Shown piece by piece: positions 23,031-30,843 of a stretch of DNA of 61,473 nt. Each line of letters opens with the position of its first letter. Positions within the stretch are counted from its first letter, which is position 1. A model generated the notes under the pieces. That model had not been told where the DNA came from. It saw nothing but the letters and a program-made list of their open reading frames with translations, and searched no databases. The position numbers were made by a program, and so were the translations under genes. The stretch lies in the IMG/VR virus record IMGVR_UViG_3300046683_000390, positions 1-61,473 of that record; one strand, given 5' to 3'. Source of the DNA: a virus.

Positions 23031-23774
23031 TTAGTAGCTGCCCTTACCATAGTACTGACACCCGGTGACGCCGCAGTGTTTTTTGCACAGACCACCGGGT
23101 CGAGCCGGGAAGTTGTTGGCCCGCACGGCCTTCTGGATGCCCGAGGCGATGTCGTACATTTGCGGGATGAAGTCGCGCAGGTCAGATCGTTCCAACGTGC
23201 TGGCGACCTTCACGCCGTCGTTGAGGTAGATGTAGGCGCTGTCGACCTTGGTGACCTGCCTATGGTGCAGGAACACGGTCAGCGCGACCAAGTTAAGTTG
23301 AAAATTCGGCGGCAGGATCTCATACCGCGGATCCTTCTCCTGCCCGGTTTTCCAGTCCCACGACATACAATGACTGCCGTTAAGCACCAGCAAATCTGCG
23401 ACAGTGCGAAGCCACGGTTTTTGGACGCGGGAAAAATAATCACATGGCTCGAGCTCGAACGTGCAGGCCATTTTCTGTTCGACAAGAACCTGTGCTCCTG
23501 ACGGCTGGTTGAGAGCCTGCTTGGCCCACTGGTCGTACTGCTGCATGCTGGCGGGCAGCGGGATGCCCTTGGAAATGCGATCGGCCATCGCCTTGTGGAC
23601 ACGGAAGCCCTCGCGCATGTTCTCGTTCTCGGGCTCCCTGACCGACTTGATGACGTCGTAGGCCTGAAAGCGTTTGGGGCACTGGGTGAACTTCTCGATG
23701 CCCGAGTAGCTCCAATGCCGACGCTCGACGATCGGCCTGCCCAGTATGTCAGTTTTGGTTGTGCTGCCGTCCAT
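23031..23774 (-). CDS. PD-(D/E)xK nuclease of the RecB/Cas4 type (247 aa)
   Basis: Starts with YSGIEKFTQCPKRF (residues 23-36), the typical Ser-x-Ile...Cys-Pro-x-x-Phe entry of RecB/Cas4 nucleases. His-60, Glu-99, Asp-127 and the catalytic DWKTG (Asp-140, Lys-142) follow. Cysteines at the C-terminus (CKKHCGVTGCQYYG), with Cys-32, can form the iron-sulphur cluster of the Cas4/AddB subgroup. It is likely a DNA exonuclease for recombination or host DNA degradation. It overlaps the upstream gene by 26 bases; its TAA stop is in the palindrome at 23018. Confidence 0.88.
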   Translation of the reverse strand: MDGSTTKTDILGRPIVERRHWSYSGIEKFTQCPKRFQAYDVIKSVREPENENMREGFRVHKAMADRISKGIPLPASMQQYDQWAKQALNQPSGAQVLVEQKMACTFELEPCDYFSRVQKPWLRTVADLLVLNGSHCMSWDWKTGQEKDPRYEILPPNFQLNLVALTVFLHHRQVTKVDSAYIYLNDGVKVASTLERSDLRDFIPQMYDIASGIQKAVRANNFPARPGGLCKKHCGVTGCQYYGKGSY

Positions 23775-23997
23775 TGGCCGACCCCTGCTCGATTTCGCGG
23801 ACCCGATGCTTCATGGTGCGCTTGACGTTGTCGACGGCGCGGTGGTTCCCGAGCTCGGATATAGTGACGATGGTGCGCCCTGTCGGTGTGTGAAGCCAGC
23901 GTAAGTGGCCTTTTCTGGTCTTGCCGACGAGGACCAGATTGTAGGCCGAGCCTACTTCCGATAGCTGGCGTTTTACCTTGAGCGTTGCGTGCGGCAT
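23749..23997 (-). CDS. Small basic protein, HicA-like fold possible (82 aa)
   Basis: ATG 23997 directly abuts a palindrome copy. The basic sequence has a central strand-turn-strand, GHLRWLHTPTGRTIVTISELGNH, followed by a helix. This resembles the small double-stranded-RNA-binding fold of HicA-type proteins, but the catalytic His is not clearly placed and no antitoxin is adjacent. It may equally be another small nucleic-acid-binding protein. Confidence 0.6.
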   Translation of the reverse strand: MPHATLKVKRQLSEVGSAYNLVLVGKTRKGHLRWLHTPTGRTIVTISELGNHRAVDNVKRTMKHRVREIEQGSANGRQHNQN

Positions 23998-24010
23998 GTA
24001 ACCTCCGGGG

Positions 24011-24217
24011 TTAATCTTTCTGACTGGCCTTGCGCTCGATGCCCTGTGTTTTCACGTTCTGCAACAGGATCACGAAGCGCTCGACGGCGGCGCGGATCGC
24101 GGCAGATCCTTGCTCGAGACGATCAATGTGTGCCTCGAACGCCACGCACTTGTTGCGCCAGTGTTTGGCCTCACCCTCGGCGTTGACCAGCGCTACTTTC
24201 AACTCGTCCTCGGTCAC
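24011..24217 (-). CDS. Small coiled-coil protein (68 aa)
   Basis: The start is chosen as GTG 24217, which overlaps the TGA of the Tad2-type gene (GTGA) and has GGGAGG seven bases upstream. The protein is mostly one amphipathic helix (DELKVALVNAEGEAKHWRNK and following). Its stop is in the palindrome at 23998. It is translationally coupled to the Tad2-type gene, so a joint role is possible. No family is recognised. Confidence 0.65.
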   Translation of the reverse strand: MTEDELKVALVNAEGEAKHWRNKCVAFEAHIDRLEQGSAAIRAAVERFVILLQNVKTQGIERKASQKD

Positions 24218-24438
24218 GCCACAACCTCCCAGTCCTTCGCCAGCAGATCGGTCTGGCTGCACAGCCACGGCACGAAGTCGCCCTGCGCGGTTTTCATGAA
24301 GACATAGGGTAGTGTCATCTTGGAGTTTCCGTCAGGCACATGCATGGCAATCCACATACCTTTGCCGTTCCACCCTACGCGGCGAACGCACGAGCCAATA
24401 CGCATCTGCTCGATCGCCCAGCCGATTGTATCAGGCAT
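24214..24438 (-). CDS. tad2: Tad2-family (DUF2829) anti-Thoeris protein (74 aa)
   Basis: The sequence matches the DUF2829/Tad2-like pattern over its full length: RRVGWNGKGMWIAM (19-32), LPYVFMKTAQG (43-53) and VPWLCSQTDLLAKDWE (56-71). Tad2 proteins are known phage anti-defence proteins that bind and sequester the cyclic ADP-ribose-type signal of Thoeris immunity. The gene is preceded by a palindrome copy giving GGAGG and is coupled to the downstream coiled-coil gene. Ligand binding by this member is inferred from the family only. Confidence 0.88.
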   Translation of the reverse strand: MPDTIGWAIEQMRIGSCVRRVGWNGKGMWIAMHVPDGNSKMTLPYVFMKTAQGDFVPWLCSQTDLLAKDWEVVA

Positions 24439-24452
24439 AGTAACCTCCGGGG

Positions 24453-24647
24453 TTAGTGGACTTTCGGTTTAGAAGTAAATTTTTTCTTCTCACGCTCGAC
24501 GTGCTGCAAAGCGAGTATCGCAGTTTGTAAGTGGACAAACGTGTCGGAAAACTGTTTGCCTTTGCGGTGCTCGCGGTAAAAATCCACAGCACGCTGCATC
24601 ACGTCGACATGCTGACGGAGCGCCTTAAGCACCAGCTCATAGTCCAT
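24453..24647 (-). CDS. Small helical protein (64 aa)
   Basis: An all-helical, His/Lys-rich small protein; no family is recognised. It starts at ATG 24647, directly after a rho-independent terminator (24659-24698), so it either needs readthrough or is the first gene expressed past that point. Its TAA stop lies in the palindrome at 24440. Confidence 0.65.
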   Translation of the reverse strand: MDYELVLKALRQHVDVMQRAVDFYREHRKGKQFSDTFVHLQTAILALQHVEREKKKFTSKPKVH

Positions 24648-24658
24648 GGTGGTGCCTG

Positions 24659-24698
24659 AAAAAAATGGGCCGTTCAGAGCCTGAACTCCGAACGACCC
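24659..24698 (-). terminator. Rho-independent terminator
   Basis: On the minus strand, a 13-bp stem with two G-U pairs and a 6-base loop (24698-24667) is followed by a run of seven T. It lies in the 144-bp gap between the Cys/His-rich gene (24792-25085) and the 64-residue gene, and would stop or attenuate leftward transcription coming from the polymerase region. Confidence 0.85.
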
Positions 24699-24791
24699 TA
24701 AAGAACGACGCTGGCCTCAACAGGAGAGTCAACGACCAAGCGCCCCCTATAAGGAGGACTATGTAGTGGACGCGAGTCGCCAGTGCAAGCA

Positions 24792-25085
24792 TCAATCGGC
24801 CGCCTGCGCTGTAACCTCGGAAGTGAGTGTATGAACGCCGTCTTTGTGATGGCGGCAGTAGGCGCTGCCTTCCATCGCCAGACACGAGCAACCGCGGACC
24901 CGCCCGCTGCCCATGTAGATGGCGTGGGCGCATTTCTCACGCCGCGCCAGCTTCTCCTTGCGCCGTTCTAGTTGCGCGTGGATCCAGCACTTGCCGGTGC
25001 GGCCCGCTGCGTTTCGACAACGCATGACGACGTGTTTTAACTTACCGGACAGCGACCATTCTACGCCGCATGCTACTTTAGGCAT
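24792..25085 (-). CDS. Cys/His-rich probable zinc-binding protein (97 aa)
   Basis: The start at ATG 25085 overlaps the end of the upstream gene by 8 bases. Cys and His are spaced as in small zinc modules: C7, C23, GKCWIHA, KCAHAIY, GCSC and YCRHHK near the C-terminus. The rest is Lys/Arg-rich. A nucleic-acid-binding role is plausible. Near the end, VTSEV comes from a degraded palindrome copy (24811). Confidence 0.65.
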   Translation of the reverse strand: MPKVACGVEWSLSGKLKHVVMRCRNAAGRTGKCWIHAQLERRKEKLARREKCAHAIYMGSGRVRGCSCLAMEGSAYCRHHKDGVHTLTSEVTAQAAD

Positions 25086-25350
25086 CAGGTGTCTCCGGAG
25101 CCAGCAACAGCGCGTCGATACGTTCCCTGATGTCGGCAAAAAACTTCTCCATGCCGCCCGGTATCTCGGTGGGCTGGAAGTCGTCCATCAGGTAGGTAAT
25201 GACGACAAGGCCGAGCATGGCGCGCATCCGCTCGCTGCTCATGTCCGCTGCGGTGCGCGCTCGCTCGAAGGCGGCGAAGAACTTGCCGGGGGTGTCGTCG
25301 CTCAGCGGGTAGGTCGAGAGATAGGTTCCCACGTCTTCGCGCTCGCTCAT
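25078..25350 (-). CDS. Small helical protein of unknown function (90 aa)
   Basis: The start at ATG 25350 overlaps the TGA of the membrane microprotein (ATGA); an ATG three codons upstream is possible. Mostly helical, with a Met-rich stretch (ADMSSERMRAMLGLVVITYLMDD). No family is recognised. Confidence 0.65.
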   Translation of the reverse strand: MSEREDVGTYLSTYPLSDDTPGKFFAAFERARTAADMSSERMRAMLGLVVITYLMDDFQPTEIPGGMEKFFADIRERIDALLLAPETPDA

Positions 25351-25463
25351 GGCGGCCACCTAAGTGCGGATAGGAAACCAGTCGTGACGAGCGCCAGAAG
25401 CACCAGCCATGCCGCAAAGCATATGCCAGCGGCGTTACGCATCCATTTCAGCGGTCGTTCCAT
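25347..25463 (-). CDS. Membrane microprotein (38 aa)
   Basis: The start is assigned to ATG 25463. The longer frame runs back through a non-coding region with both palindrome types. One hydrophobic helix (residues 12-31, ICFAAWLVLLALVTTGFLSA) lies behind a basic N-terminus, a typical single-pass microprotein. It is coupled to the next gene by ATGA. Confidence 0.6.
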   Translation of the reverse strand: MERPLKWMRNAAGICFAAWLVLLALVTTGFLSALRWPP

Positions 25464-25617
25464 GGAACCCCAAATCCCCGTAGCTGGCATATAGATGTCA
25501 CGGCTTCGGCGGGGTGTCAAGAGGAATGTTATGCTTTTATACGATTGGATGACGGCGAGCATTAACAGCCTGTTAACAGGAAAGTTATTGTTAGTTAACT
25601 CGGTGTAACTCCCGAGG
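25464..25617. promoter_or_regulatory. Non-coding region with both palindrome types downstream of the DNA polymerase gene
   Basis: Contains palindrome type 1 at 25605-25621 (holding the stop of the polymerase gene) and palindrome type 2 at 25562-25576. On the minus strand, TTGACA (25517-25512) is followed by A+T-rich sequence CTATATG at a longer than optimal spacing, so a promoter is possible but weak. Confidence 0.5.
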
Positions 25618-27543
25618 TTACTTCGCTGCGCCATAGGTCAAGCCCACTCCCAGATCGCACGCCAGCGGCAAGCCCGGTGCCCATGTTGGCACGCGGTTCA
25701 TCTCGAGCTCGGCCCAGATCTTGGCTGTCTCGATGTTCAGGTCGGGCACATGGTAAACCAACTCATCATGTGCCGAGTGAACCAGTCGTGCCCCTAGCGC
25801 TGCCATAGGGTCCTTGAGCCGGACCGCTGCCATCATCACGATGCAGCGTGCCAGATGTTGGGCGATCGTTTCAAGCAAACTCGCACCGTAGGTCCGGCGC
25901 TCGTGGCGGCCGTCTGTAAAATACCAGCTGCCGCGGGCCTCGTCGTAGTGCAAATCGGGGAAGGCGATCTCGAGCCCGGTAGGCCCGAGCATCAGGTTCT
26001 TGAAGAACCTCACCGGCCCCATGGTCACGACATCGCCGCCGTCGTAGCCACCGGGACAATCTGTCGACAGGCTGTGCATGATCTGCAGGACGTAGTCCAG
26101 CTCACGCCATTTGTACGTGATCCGACTATATTTACGTCTGTACTTTTGTACGACATCGAGCGCCTGCTCCATGGTCAGCTCGACCGGGGTGTCGCTCTTG
26201 CGGCTTAGAGCTTTGACAGTGTTCATGAATTTCACGGCACCGCTGGCGTAGCCGAGCTGCAGGATGCCGGTTTTGCCCACAAATCTCTCGGGCTTGTTGG
26301 CGGCGGTAATTTTCCGCTCGAACACGTCAGAGGCGAAGTTGGCATAGACGTCCTCGCCGCGGGCGAACTCGTCGACTAAGTCGGCCTGCCCGCAGAACCA
26401 CGCCGTTACTCGGGCCTCGATCTGCTTGGCGTCAGCAACCAGCAAAGTGTATCCATCTTGACTACAGATGGCATCCCTGAGGGAACTTTCGCGCCCCAAA
26501 TTCTGGACGTTGAGGTCCCAGCCACCGCCCACCCGGTGCGTATGGGCTGCCCCGATGATGACCGGCATTGGCATGGCGTAACTTCGGGAGTTAGGCACGG
26601 GGCTGAAATTGAGCTCGGAGATGGAAAGGAAACGCTTGGTACGCGTCTCCTCGATCGTGCTCTTGGTGCCAAGGCGGGCCTCCACAACGGTGCGAACCAT
26701 GACGTCTGGGTGGTCGAGCAGCTCGAGGAATTCCTCGTCGGTCTTGGCAAAGGCGTAGGTCCGCTCGCCGGTGGCGGGCGAGACTTTCATGGGCGGGTCC
26801 ACCCCCATCCCCTGCAGGACCACCGCGAGTTTTTGGTTGGACATCAGCTCAGGCTTGCCGATGCCCATCTGCTGCACCATGCCGAGCATCTGCTCCTTCT
26901 CGATCAGCAGCTTGTCGTAGTGCCGCTGCAGCAGCTCACGATCCAGCCGCAGCACCGGGTTGGTGGTGCACCTCGTCAGGATGTCCTGCAGGATCAGCTC
27001 CTCGTTGGAGATTTTGGGAAGAAGTTTCCGGTAAATCTCGCGGCACAACCATGTGTCGTGCAGGCAGTAGTCGACCTCCTCCTGCCACAGGCCGCACGCC
27101 TTGATGTCGGCGCGGGCCATGTTCTTGACCTTCTGCACCATCTCGCCTTTGGACGGCAGGTGAAAGTAATCAGCGACGGCTTTGAGAGAGTGACTGTAAA
27201 GCCGCGCGCCGATCACCGTGCGCGACATGGCGATGGTGTCGATCAGGAACTCGGGCTTGAAACCGTAGCGCCAGTTGAGGATCGACGCGTCGAACTGGGC
27301 ATTGTGGGAGATGAAACAGTACTGCTCGCCCGTGGCCAGCGCATGGAGTTTGAGCTTGCTGACGAACTCGGGGATCTCTGGCCCGTCGATCAGCACGGGA
27401 TCGCTGTCGTCCTCGCCTGCTACGCCAAGGCATATCGCCTCGAACAGCGGATGCAGGATGTACTCGGCCGGGCTCATCATGGTCAGCGAGTATCGCTGTG
27501 CCGGTGAATAGAAGGTTTCAAAGTCACCGAAGATCATCTTCAT
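25618..27543 (-). CDS. Family A DNA polymerase with 3'-5' exonuclease (641 aa)
   Basis: Exonuclease motifs: DFET (Asp-7, Glu-9), HNAQFD (Asp-85) and YCLHDTWL (Asp-163). Polymerase motif A is DAKQIEAR (371-378), motif B is KTGILQLGYASG (424-435), and motif C is HDE (592-594). This is the replicative T7/pol I-type polymerase common in podophages, of usual compact length. It has its own promoter overlapping an upstream terminator (27556-27604). Its TAA stop lies in a palindrome copy, and another copy lies in its coding sequence at 26578. Confidence 0.96.
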   Translation of the reverse strand: MKMIFGDFETFYSPAQRYSLTMMSPAEYILHPLFEAICLGVAGEDDSDPVLIDGPEIPEFVSKLKLHALATGEQYCFISHNAQFDASILNWRYGFKPEFLIDTIAMSRTVIGARLYSHSLKAVADYFHLPSKGEMVQKVKNMARADIKACGLWQEEVDYCLHDTWLCREIYRKLLPKISNEELILQDILTRCTTNPVLRLDRELLQRHYDKLLIEKEQMLGMVQQMGIGKPELMSNQKLAVVLQGMGVDPPMKVSPATGERTYAFAKTDEEFLELLDHPDVMVRTVVEARLGTKSTIEETRTKRFLSISELNFSPVPNSRSYAMPMPVIIGAAHTHRVGGGWDLNVQNLGRESSLRDAICSQDGYTLLVADAKQIEARVTAWFCGQADLVDEFARGEDVYANFASDVFERKITAANKPERFVGKTGILQLGYASGAVKFMNTVKALSRKSDTPVELTMEQALDVVQKYRRKYSRITYKWRELDYVLQIMHSLSTDCPGGYDGGDVVTMGPVRFFKNLMLGPTGLEIAFPDLHYDEARGSWYFTDGRHERRTYGASLLETIAQHLARCIVMMAAVRLKDPMAALGARLVHSAHDELVYHVPDLNIETAKIWAELEMNRVPTWAPGLPLACDLGVGLTYGAAK

Positions 27544-27555
27544 TGGAAACCGGGC

Positions 27556-27596
27556 AAAAAAGGGGGCGACGAGGCATCCTAGGATACCCCGTCGCC
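27556..27596 (-). terminator. Strong rho-independent terminator upstream of the polymerase gene
   Basis: On the minus strand, a near-perfect inverted repeat (27596-27565, centre CCTAGG, G-U pairs at a few places) is followed by CCC and six T. It would end leftward transcripts from the 27628-32 kb genes before the DNA polymerase gene. Confidence 0.9.
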
Positions 27597-27604
27597 GCTG
27601 TCAA
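27576..27604 (-). promoter_or_regulatory. Sigma70-type promoter overlapping the terminator
   Basis: On the minus strand, TTGACA (27604-27599), a 17-base spacer, then TAGGAT (27581-27576). The -10 box forms the centre of the terminator hairpin. Transcripts started here would begin in the second arm and so escape termination, giving the DNA polymerase gene independent expression. Confidence 0.7.
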
Positions 27605-27627
27605 GTGGTAATTAGTAACTTCTGGAG

Positions 27628-28488
27628 TTACGGCCCCGAGAAGGTGAAGTTGGATGCGCCGTCGTTGAGCTCGTAGTCGAGGCTGACCAGACGGATCTGC
27701 CCGTCACGATAGCGCTTGGCTTGGTCGCCATCAGCACCTAACAGCACCGATCGCGACACCACCTCGTAGGATGGCTTGATGTACGGCAGTACCTCCTTGG
27801 GCACCGCCGCGTTGGTCCCGGCCCTCGAACTAGCCTGTGACAGGCTCTCGGCTATGTCGAGCTTGGCCGCGGTCGCCAGCGTATAGATCGCTGGCCAGAC
27901 GTAGCGCATCTGCTGCGGCGTGTGCAGCTTGTTCTGCAGGGTCTGCAGCACCCACTTGACGGTGGCCCACTCGCCGCCGACCCGGACCATCTGCTCGGCC
28001 ATGCCGACGAACTTGTCGCGCAGCTCGTCTGGTGGCCTGCCGTTCAGATGGTGGCACGGATCGTTGTGCTCGCCGCACGTCGGCTCGGTGGTGATGAAGC
28101 CATCGGGCAGCGTGTCGTAGGTCCAGTGGGCCCGCAGGATCAGCTTGCTCGGGATGCAGGTGGCCATCGAGGCGTTACCGAACACGCAAGTCTGGTGCGG
28201 CAGTATCCGCATCAGGTCGACGTAGACGGTGCCCCGCTTTTTCATGTTCTCCTCAAGCCGGTAGACCTGCGTGAACGACTCCCGATAGCTCTCGGGGATG
28301 AACAGCTGGCGCAGCTCGTCGGCCGTGAAGTCGTCGTACATGTGGCTCATCTGGGTGTAAGCCAGCTGGTCGCATACCTGCCAGAGCTTGTAGTACTCGG
28401 CGTTTGAGAACGCCTGCGGCTTGCGCGGCTCGGGGTCGCTGAACGAACTACGACGACGACCCCATGCGCTTACTTCAATCTCACTCAT
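27628..28488 (-). CDS. Protein of unknown function (286 aa)
   Basis: Begins at ATG 28488 after CAGGAGAGTCGA. The sequence is soluble alpha/beta with a Cys/His pair region (CGEHNDPCHHLNG about 140-152) and a central helix-rich part. No family is recognised. It directly follows the VWA gene in the same direction and ends at a palindrome plus terminator, so it is the last gene of the AAA/VWA transcription unit. Confidence 0.75.
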   Translation of the reverse strand: MSEIEVSAWGRRRSSFSDPEPRKPQAFSNAEYYKLWQVCDQLAYTQMSHMYDDFTADELRQLFIPESYRESFTQVYRLEENMKKRGTVYVDLMRILPHQTCVFGNASMATCIPSKLILRAHWTYDTLPDGFITTEPTCGEHNDPCHHLNGRPPDELRDKFVGMAEQMVRVGGEWATVKWVLQTLQNKLHTPQQMRYVWPAIYTLATAAKLDIAESLSQASSRAGTNAAVPKEVLPYIKPSYEVVSRSVLLGADGDQAKRYRDGQIRLVSLDYELNDGASNFTFSGP

Positions 28489-28539
28489 TCGACTCTCCTG
28501 TTAACAACCTGTTAAGACGTAACTTCCGAAGTTAGTTGG

Positions 28540-30012
28540 TCACCCTCCTTTCTTGGGCACCGGGATGTGCACCACGTCACCGAAGGGATACTTCTTCGGG
28601 TCGCCCGAGATGTCACCCCAGATCACCGGGAACCGCGGTGCCTTGTCGGGAAACGTACCGTCGCCATCGGTCAGGAACGCCAGACAATCGATGTCGACAC
28701 CCAAGCTCTCGGCGTACTCGAACACGGGCCGGAAATCGGTGCCACCACCGCCCTCCGATCCCTTGTGCACCATCTTGTAGATGTCGGTCATGTCGGTGAT
28801 GACGTCGACCCGCTGGACTTGCGCGTCGCACCACACGACGTGGACCTCGCGCGGCTGGACGTCCTCCATGACGCCGCCGCACTCGGCCATCCATCGATCG
28901 GTCAGCGCGGGCACCGCATAGATCGAGCCCGAGCTGTCGCCGCCGATGATGACGAGGTTGGCACCATACCCGGATCGTCCGGGCACGATGATGTCGCGCA
29001 CCAGCAGCCTACGATCGGGGCGGCGGAAGTCGTAGCCGCCTGTCCCCAGCTTGCGGGCGAACTGCGCCTTCACATGCTCGGTCCAGTCGACCACCGGCTC
29101 GAGCAGCTTCTCGCACAGCATCTTGAGAGCACCCGGCAGTTTGCCCTGTGCCCGTGCCAGCTCCATCGCTGCCGCGGTGGCGTGCTGGGCACGCTGCAGC
29201 TCACGATGGAGATCCTCCTCGCTGACCGGCGCGTCGTCGCCCTCGAGCTCGACGTGGCCGCCTCCCTGCTCGTCCTGCTCGTCGTCGTCGTCACCCGGCT
29301 TGCCCGGCTTGGCTTCGCCCTCGCCTTGGGCCATGTGGGCGTCGAAGCCCTTCTGACCTTTGCGCGAGCGGCCCTTCTGCCCGTCGTCCTTGGGCTTGCC
29401 GTCCTCAGACGAACCTCCGGAGTTACCCTCCTGCTCGTCACCCTCGTCGCCGTCCTCGCAGGGTTTGCCACCCCCCGGACCTTGCTGCTCGTCGAGCAGC
29501 TTCTCGTAGACGTCGATCCAGCTATCCTGATAGGTGCCGATCGAGACATCGTGCAGGCCACCTTTGACGAAGGTGCCGATCCGGCTTTCGATTAACATGT
29601 CGTTAATCACCAGATCCTGCGCGATGTTGGCGAGCATGTCGTTGTAGGGCATCTTCTTGAAGCCCAGATCGATATACCCGCGCTGCCGATAGTAGCTCGA
29701 CTGAATGATGTGGCCCAGCATCGGGTGGCCCACCTCGTGTGCAAGGATAAATATCCGTTCGAGCAGGCCCAATTTGAAAAATCTTTCGGCGCAGAGGAAC
29801 AGCCTCTTGCCGTTGGTTCCCGCGATGAACCATTTCGGGATGCCCTCGGTGCCCAAGAACGTCGCCACCATACGGCCCTTGTCAGGATTGAGCAGGTCGT
29901 ACATCAGCGACGTGAAGGCGCACGCGTGCCACGAAAACGCCGTGAGTGTTTCCTCCCACGCAATCATCTGCGGTGGGCTAAGGGAAACTTTGTTTGATAC
30001 GTTTAACCTCAT
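28540..30012 (-). CDS. Metallopeptidase-like plus von Willebrand A domain protein (DUF2201 type, 490 aa)
   Basis: The N-terminal domain carries HEVGH (92-96) followed by His-101, as in the putative metallopeptidase domain of DUF2201 proteins. Residues about 185-275 are a very acidic Gly/Asp/Glu/Lys linker. The C-terminal VWA domain has a MIDAS-like DSSGS (about 355-360) and TDGD near residue 450. Such proteins partner with MoxR-type AAA+ ATPases; that gene is present 0.8 kb upstream. The pair probably remodels or matures a protein or complex. The target is unknown. Confidence 0.88.
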   Translation of the reverse strand: MRLNVSNKVSLSPPQMIAWEETLTAFSWHACAFTSLMYDLLNPDKGRMVATFLGTEGIPKWFIAGTNGKRLFLCAERFFKLGLLERIFILAHEVGHPMLGHIIQSSYYRQRGYIDLGFKKMPYNDMLANIAQDLVINDMLIESRIGTFVKGGLHDVSIGTYQDSWIDVYEKLLDEQQGPGGGKPCEDGDEGDEQEGNSGGSSEDGKPKDDGQKGRSRKGQKGFDAHMAQGEGEAKPGKPGDDDDEQDEQGGGHVELEGDDAPVSEEDLHRELQRAQHATAAAMELARAQGKLPGALKMLCEKLLEPVVDWTEHVKAQFARKLGTGGYDFRRPDRRLLVRDIIVPGRSGYGANLVIIGGDSSGSIYAVPALTDRWMAECGGVMEDVQPREVHVVWCDAQVQRVDVITDMTDIYKMVHKGSEGGGGTDFRPVFEYAESLGVDIDCLAFLTDGDGTFPDKAPRFPVIWGDISGDPKKYPFGDVVHIPVPKKGG

Positions 30013-30026
30013 AATAACCTCCGGAG

Positions 30027-30254
30027 TTACTCAGACTTCTGCTGTTGTTCGTCGGCAACCATCTTGCCGACCTCGAGACGATAGCTCTCGCCGTAGTGAT
30101 AGACCTTCGGCTTGGACTTGCCGCCACACAGCAGCGTGGCAGCAGCGTGCAGGTCCTGCGCCAGATTGGTCGTCAGCTCCTTGCACGCATCGTGTTGCTC
30201 GTCGTCGACGTCGATCAGACGCAGCTCGACGGTTAGTACCCGGTTTTTCCTCAT
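30027..30254 (-). CDS. Small protein of unknown function (75 aa)
   Basis: Overlaps the next gene upstream by ATGA. The protein starts with a basic strand (RKNRVLTVELRLIDVDDE), has one Cys pair, and ends in a charged tail. Its TAA stop and the GGAGG of the VWA gene come from the same palindrome copy (30014). It is one of four small genes between the AAA+ and VWA partners. Confidence 0.7.
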   Translation of the reverse strand: MRKNRVLTVELRLIDVDDEQHDACKELTTNLAQDLHAAATLLCGGKSKPKVYHYGESYRLEVGKMVADEQQQKSE

Positions 30255-30409
30255 GACAGTTTCTCCTTTAGGCTGGTATAAATGCTGTTCAGTACCTCGT
30301 CTGCGGTGGTGGTATTGTTCAGCAGTTCAAGCAGGCGCTTGGCCTGCCGTCTGGTAAGTGGCAACACGATGCCGTAGGGCACCACCACGTAGCGCGTGGT
30401 TTTAGTCAT
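30251..30409 (-). CDS. Small protein of unknown function (52 aa)
   Basis: A 52-residue frame joined to both neighbours by 4-base ATGA overlaps. Sequence: a beta strand (RYVVVPYGIVLPLT), then a helix with LLELLNNTTTADEVLNSIY. It could be a small regulator; no family is recognised. Confidence 0.7.
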   Translation of the reverse strand: MTKTTRYVVVPYGIVLPLTRRQAKRLLELLNNTTTADEVLNSIYTSLKEKLS

Positions 30410-30594
30410 CGTCCATGCCCTTCGATTGCGCTGGCGACCTTCTCGACTGCGCCCGCCAGCTCGTTGATGGCCTGCTCGGGACAGGCCTTGTTAATCTCCC
30501 CGGCTACGTCGTCCAGACTGGACGACACGTTGTTTATCGCGTCGGCAACGGCGTGGATCGCCTTTGCCAACATCTCGGTTTGCTCGTCGGTCAT
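30406..30594 (-). CDS. Small helical protein (62 aa)
   Basis: An acidic Ala-rich helical protein with a heptad-like pattern (MLAKAIHAVADAINNVSSS), suggesting a coiled coil. Its ATG (30594) is 9 bases from a type 2 palindrome (30604-30618) that also provides an AAGAGG ribosome-binding site. Coupled to the next gene by ATGA. Confidence 0.7.
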   Translation of the reverse strand: MTDEQTEMLAKAIHAVADAINNVSSSLDDVAGEINKACPEQAINELAGAVEKVASAIEGHGR

Positions 30595-30614
30595 GTTTAC
30601 CTCTTAACAAGTTG

Positions 30615-30824
30615 TTAATCACTGGCATCGCGGTCGCGTGCTAGACGTGTCAGCAAGGCCCACGTCTCGAGCTGTAAATGCACCAGCTCCTCTTGGTTGC
30701 GAGCGGTGCGATGGAGAAGCAGCACGTTCCACAGCAGCATGCCGATGCCGATAATCAGCAGGCCAGCCAGTGTGGCGTTCACGATCCAGCCATAGGCCAG
30801 ATCGCATAGTGCTGCCTCGCTCAT
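30615..30824 (-). CDS. Single-pass membrane protein with coiled coil (69 aa)
   Basis: A hydrophobic helix at about residues 13-36 (IVNATLAGLLIIGIGMLLWN) is followed by a helical cytoplasmic tail. It starts at ATG 30824 with GGAGGTTAGCG from a palindrome copy shared with the AAA+ gene stop. Its own TAA stop lies in a type 2 palindrome. It may place the AAA+/VWA complex at the membrane; that is only a contextual guess. Confidence 0.7.
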   Translation of the reverse strand: MSEAALCDLAYGWIVNATLAGLLIIGIGMLLWNVLLLHRTARNQEELVHLQLETWALLTRLARDRDASD

Positions 30825-30826
30825 CG

Positions 30827-30843
30827 CTAACCTCCGGAGTTAC
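30827..30843. repeat. Palindrome copy acting as stop and ribosome-binding site
   Basis: A clear example of the dual role. Read on the minus strand, TAA (30842-30840) ends the AAA+ gene, CTCC and GGAGG follow at once, and ATG 30824 of the membrane protein starts seven bases after GGAGG. Nothing else lies between the genes. Confidence 0.9.

Noticed and set aside
23749-23997. Toxin-antitoxin pair with a HicA-like toxin
   Set aside because: The catalytic His is not clearly placed and the neighbours are a nuclease and a coiled-coil gene, not a HicB-type antitoxin.
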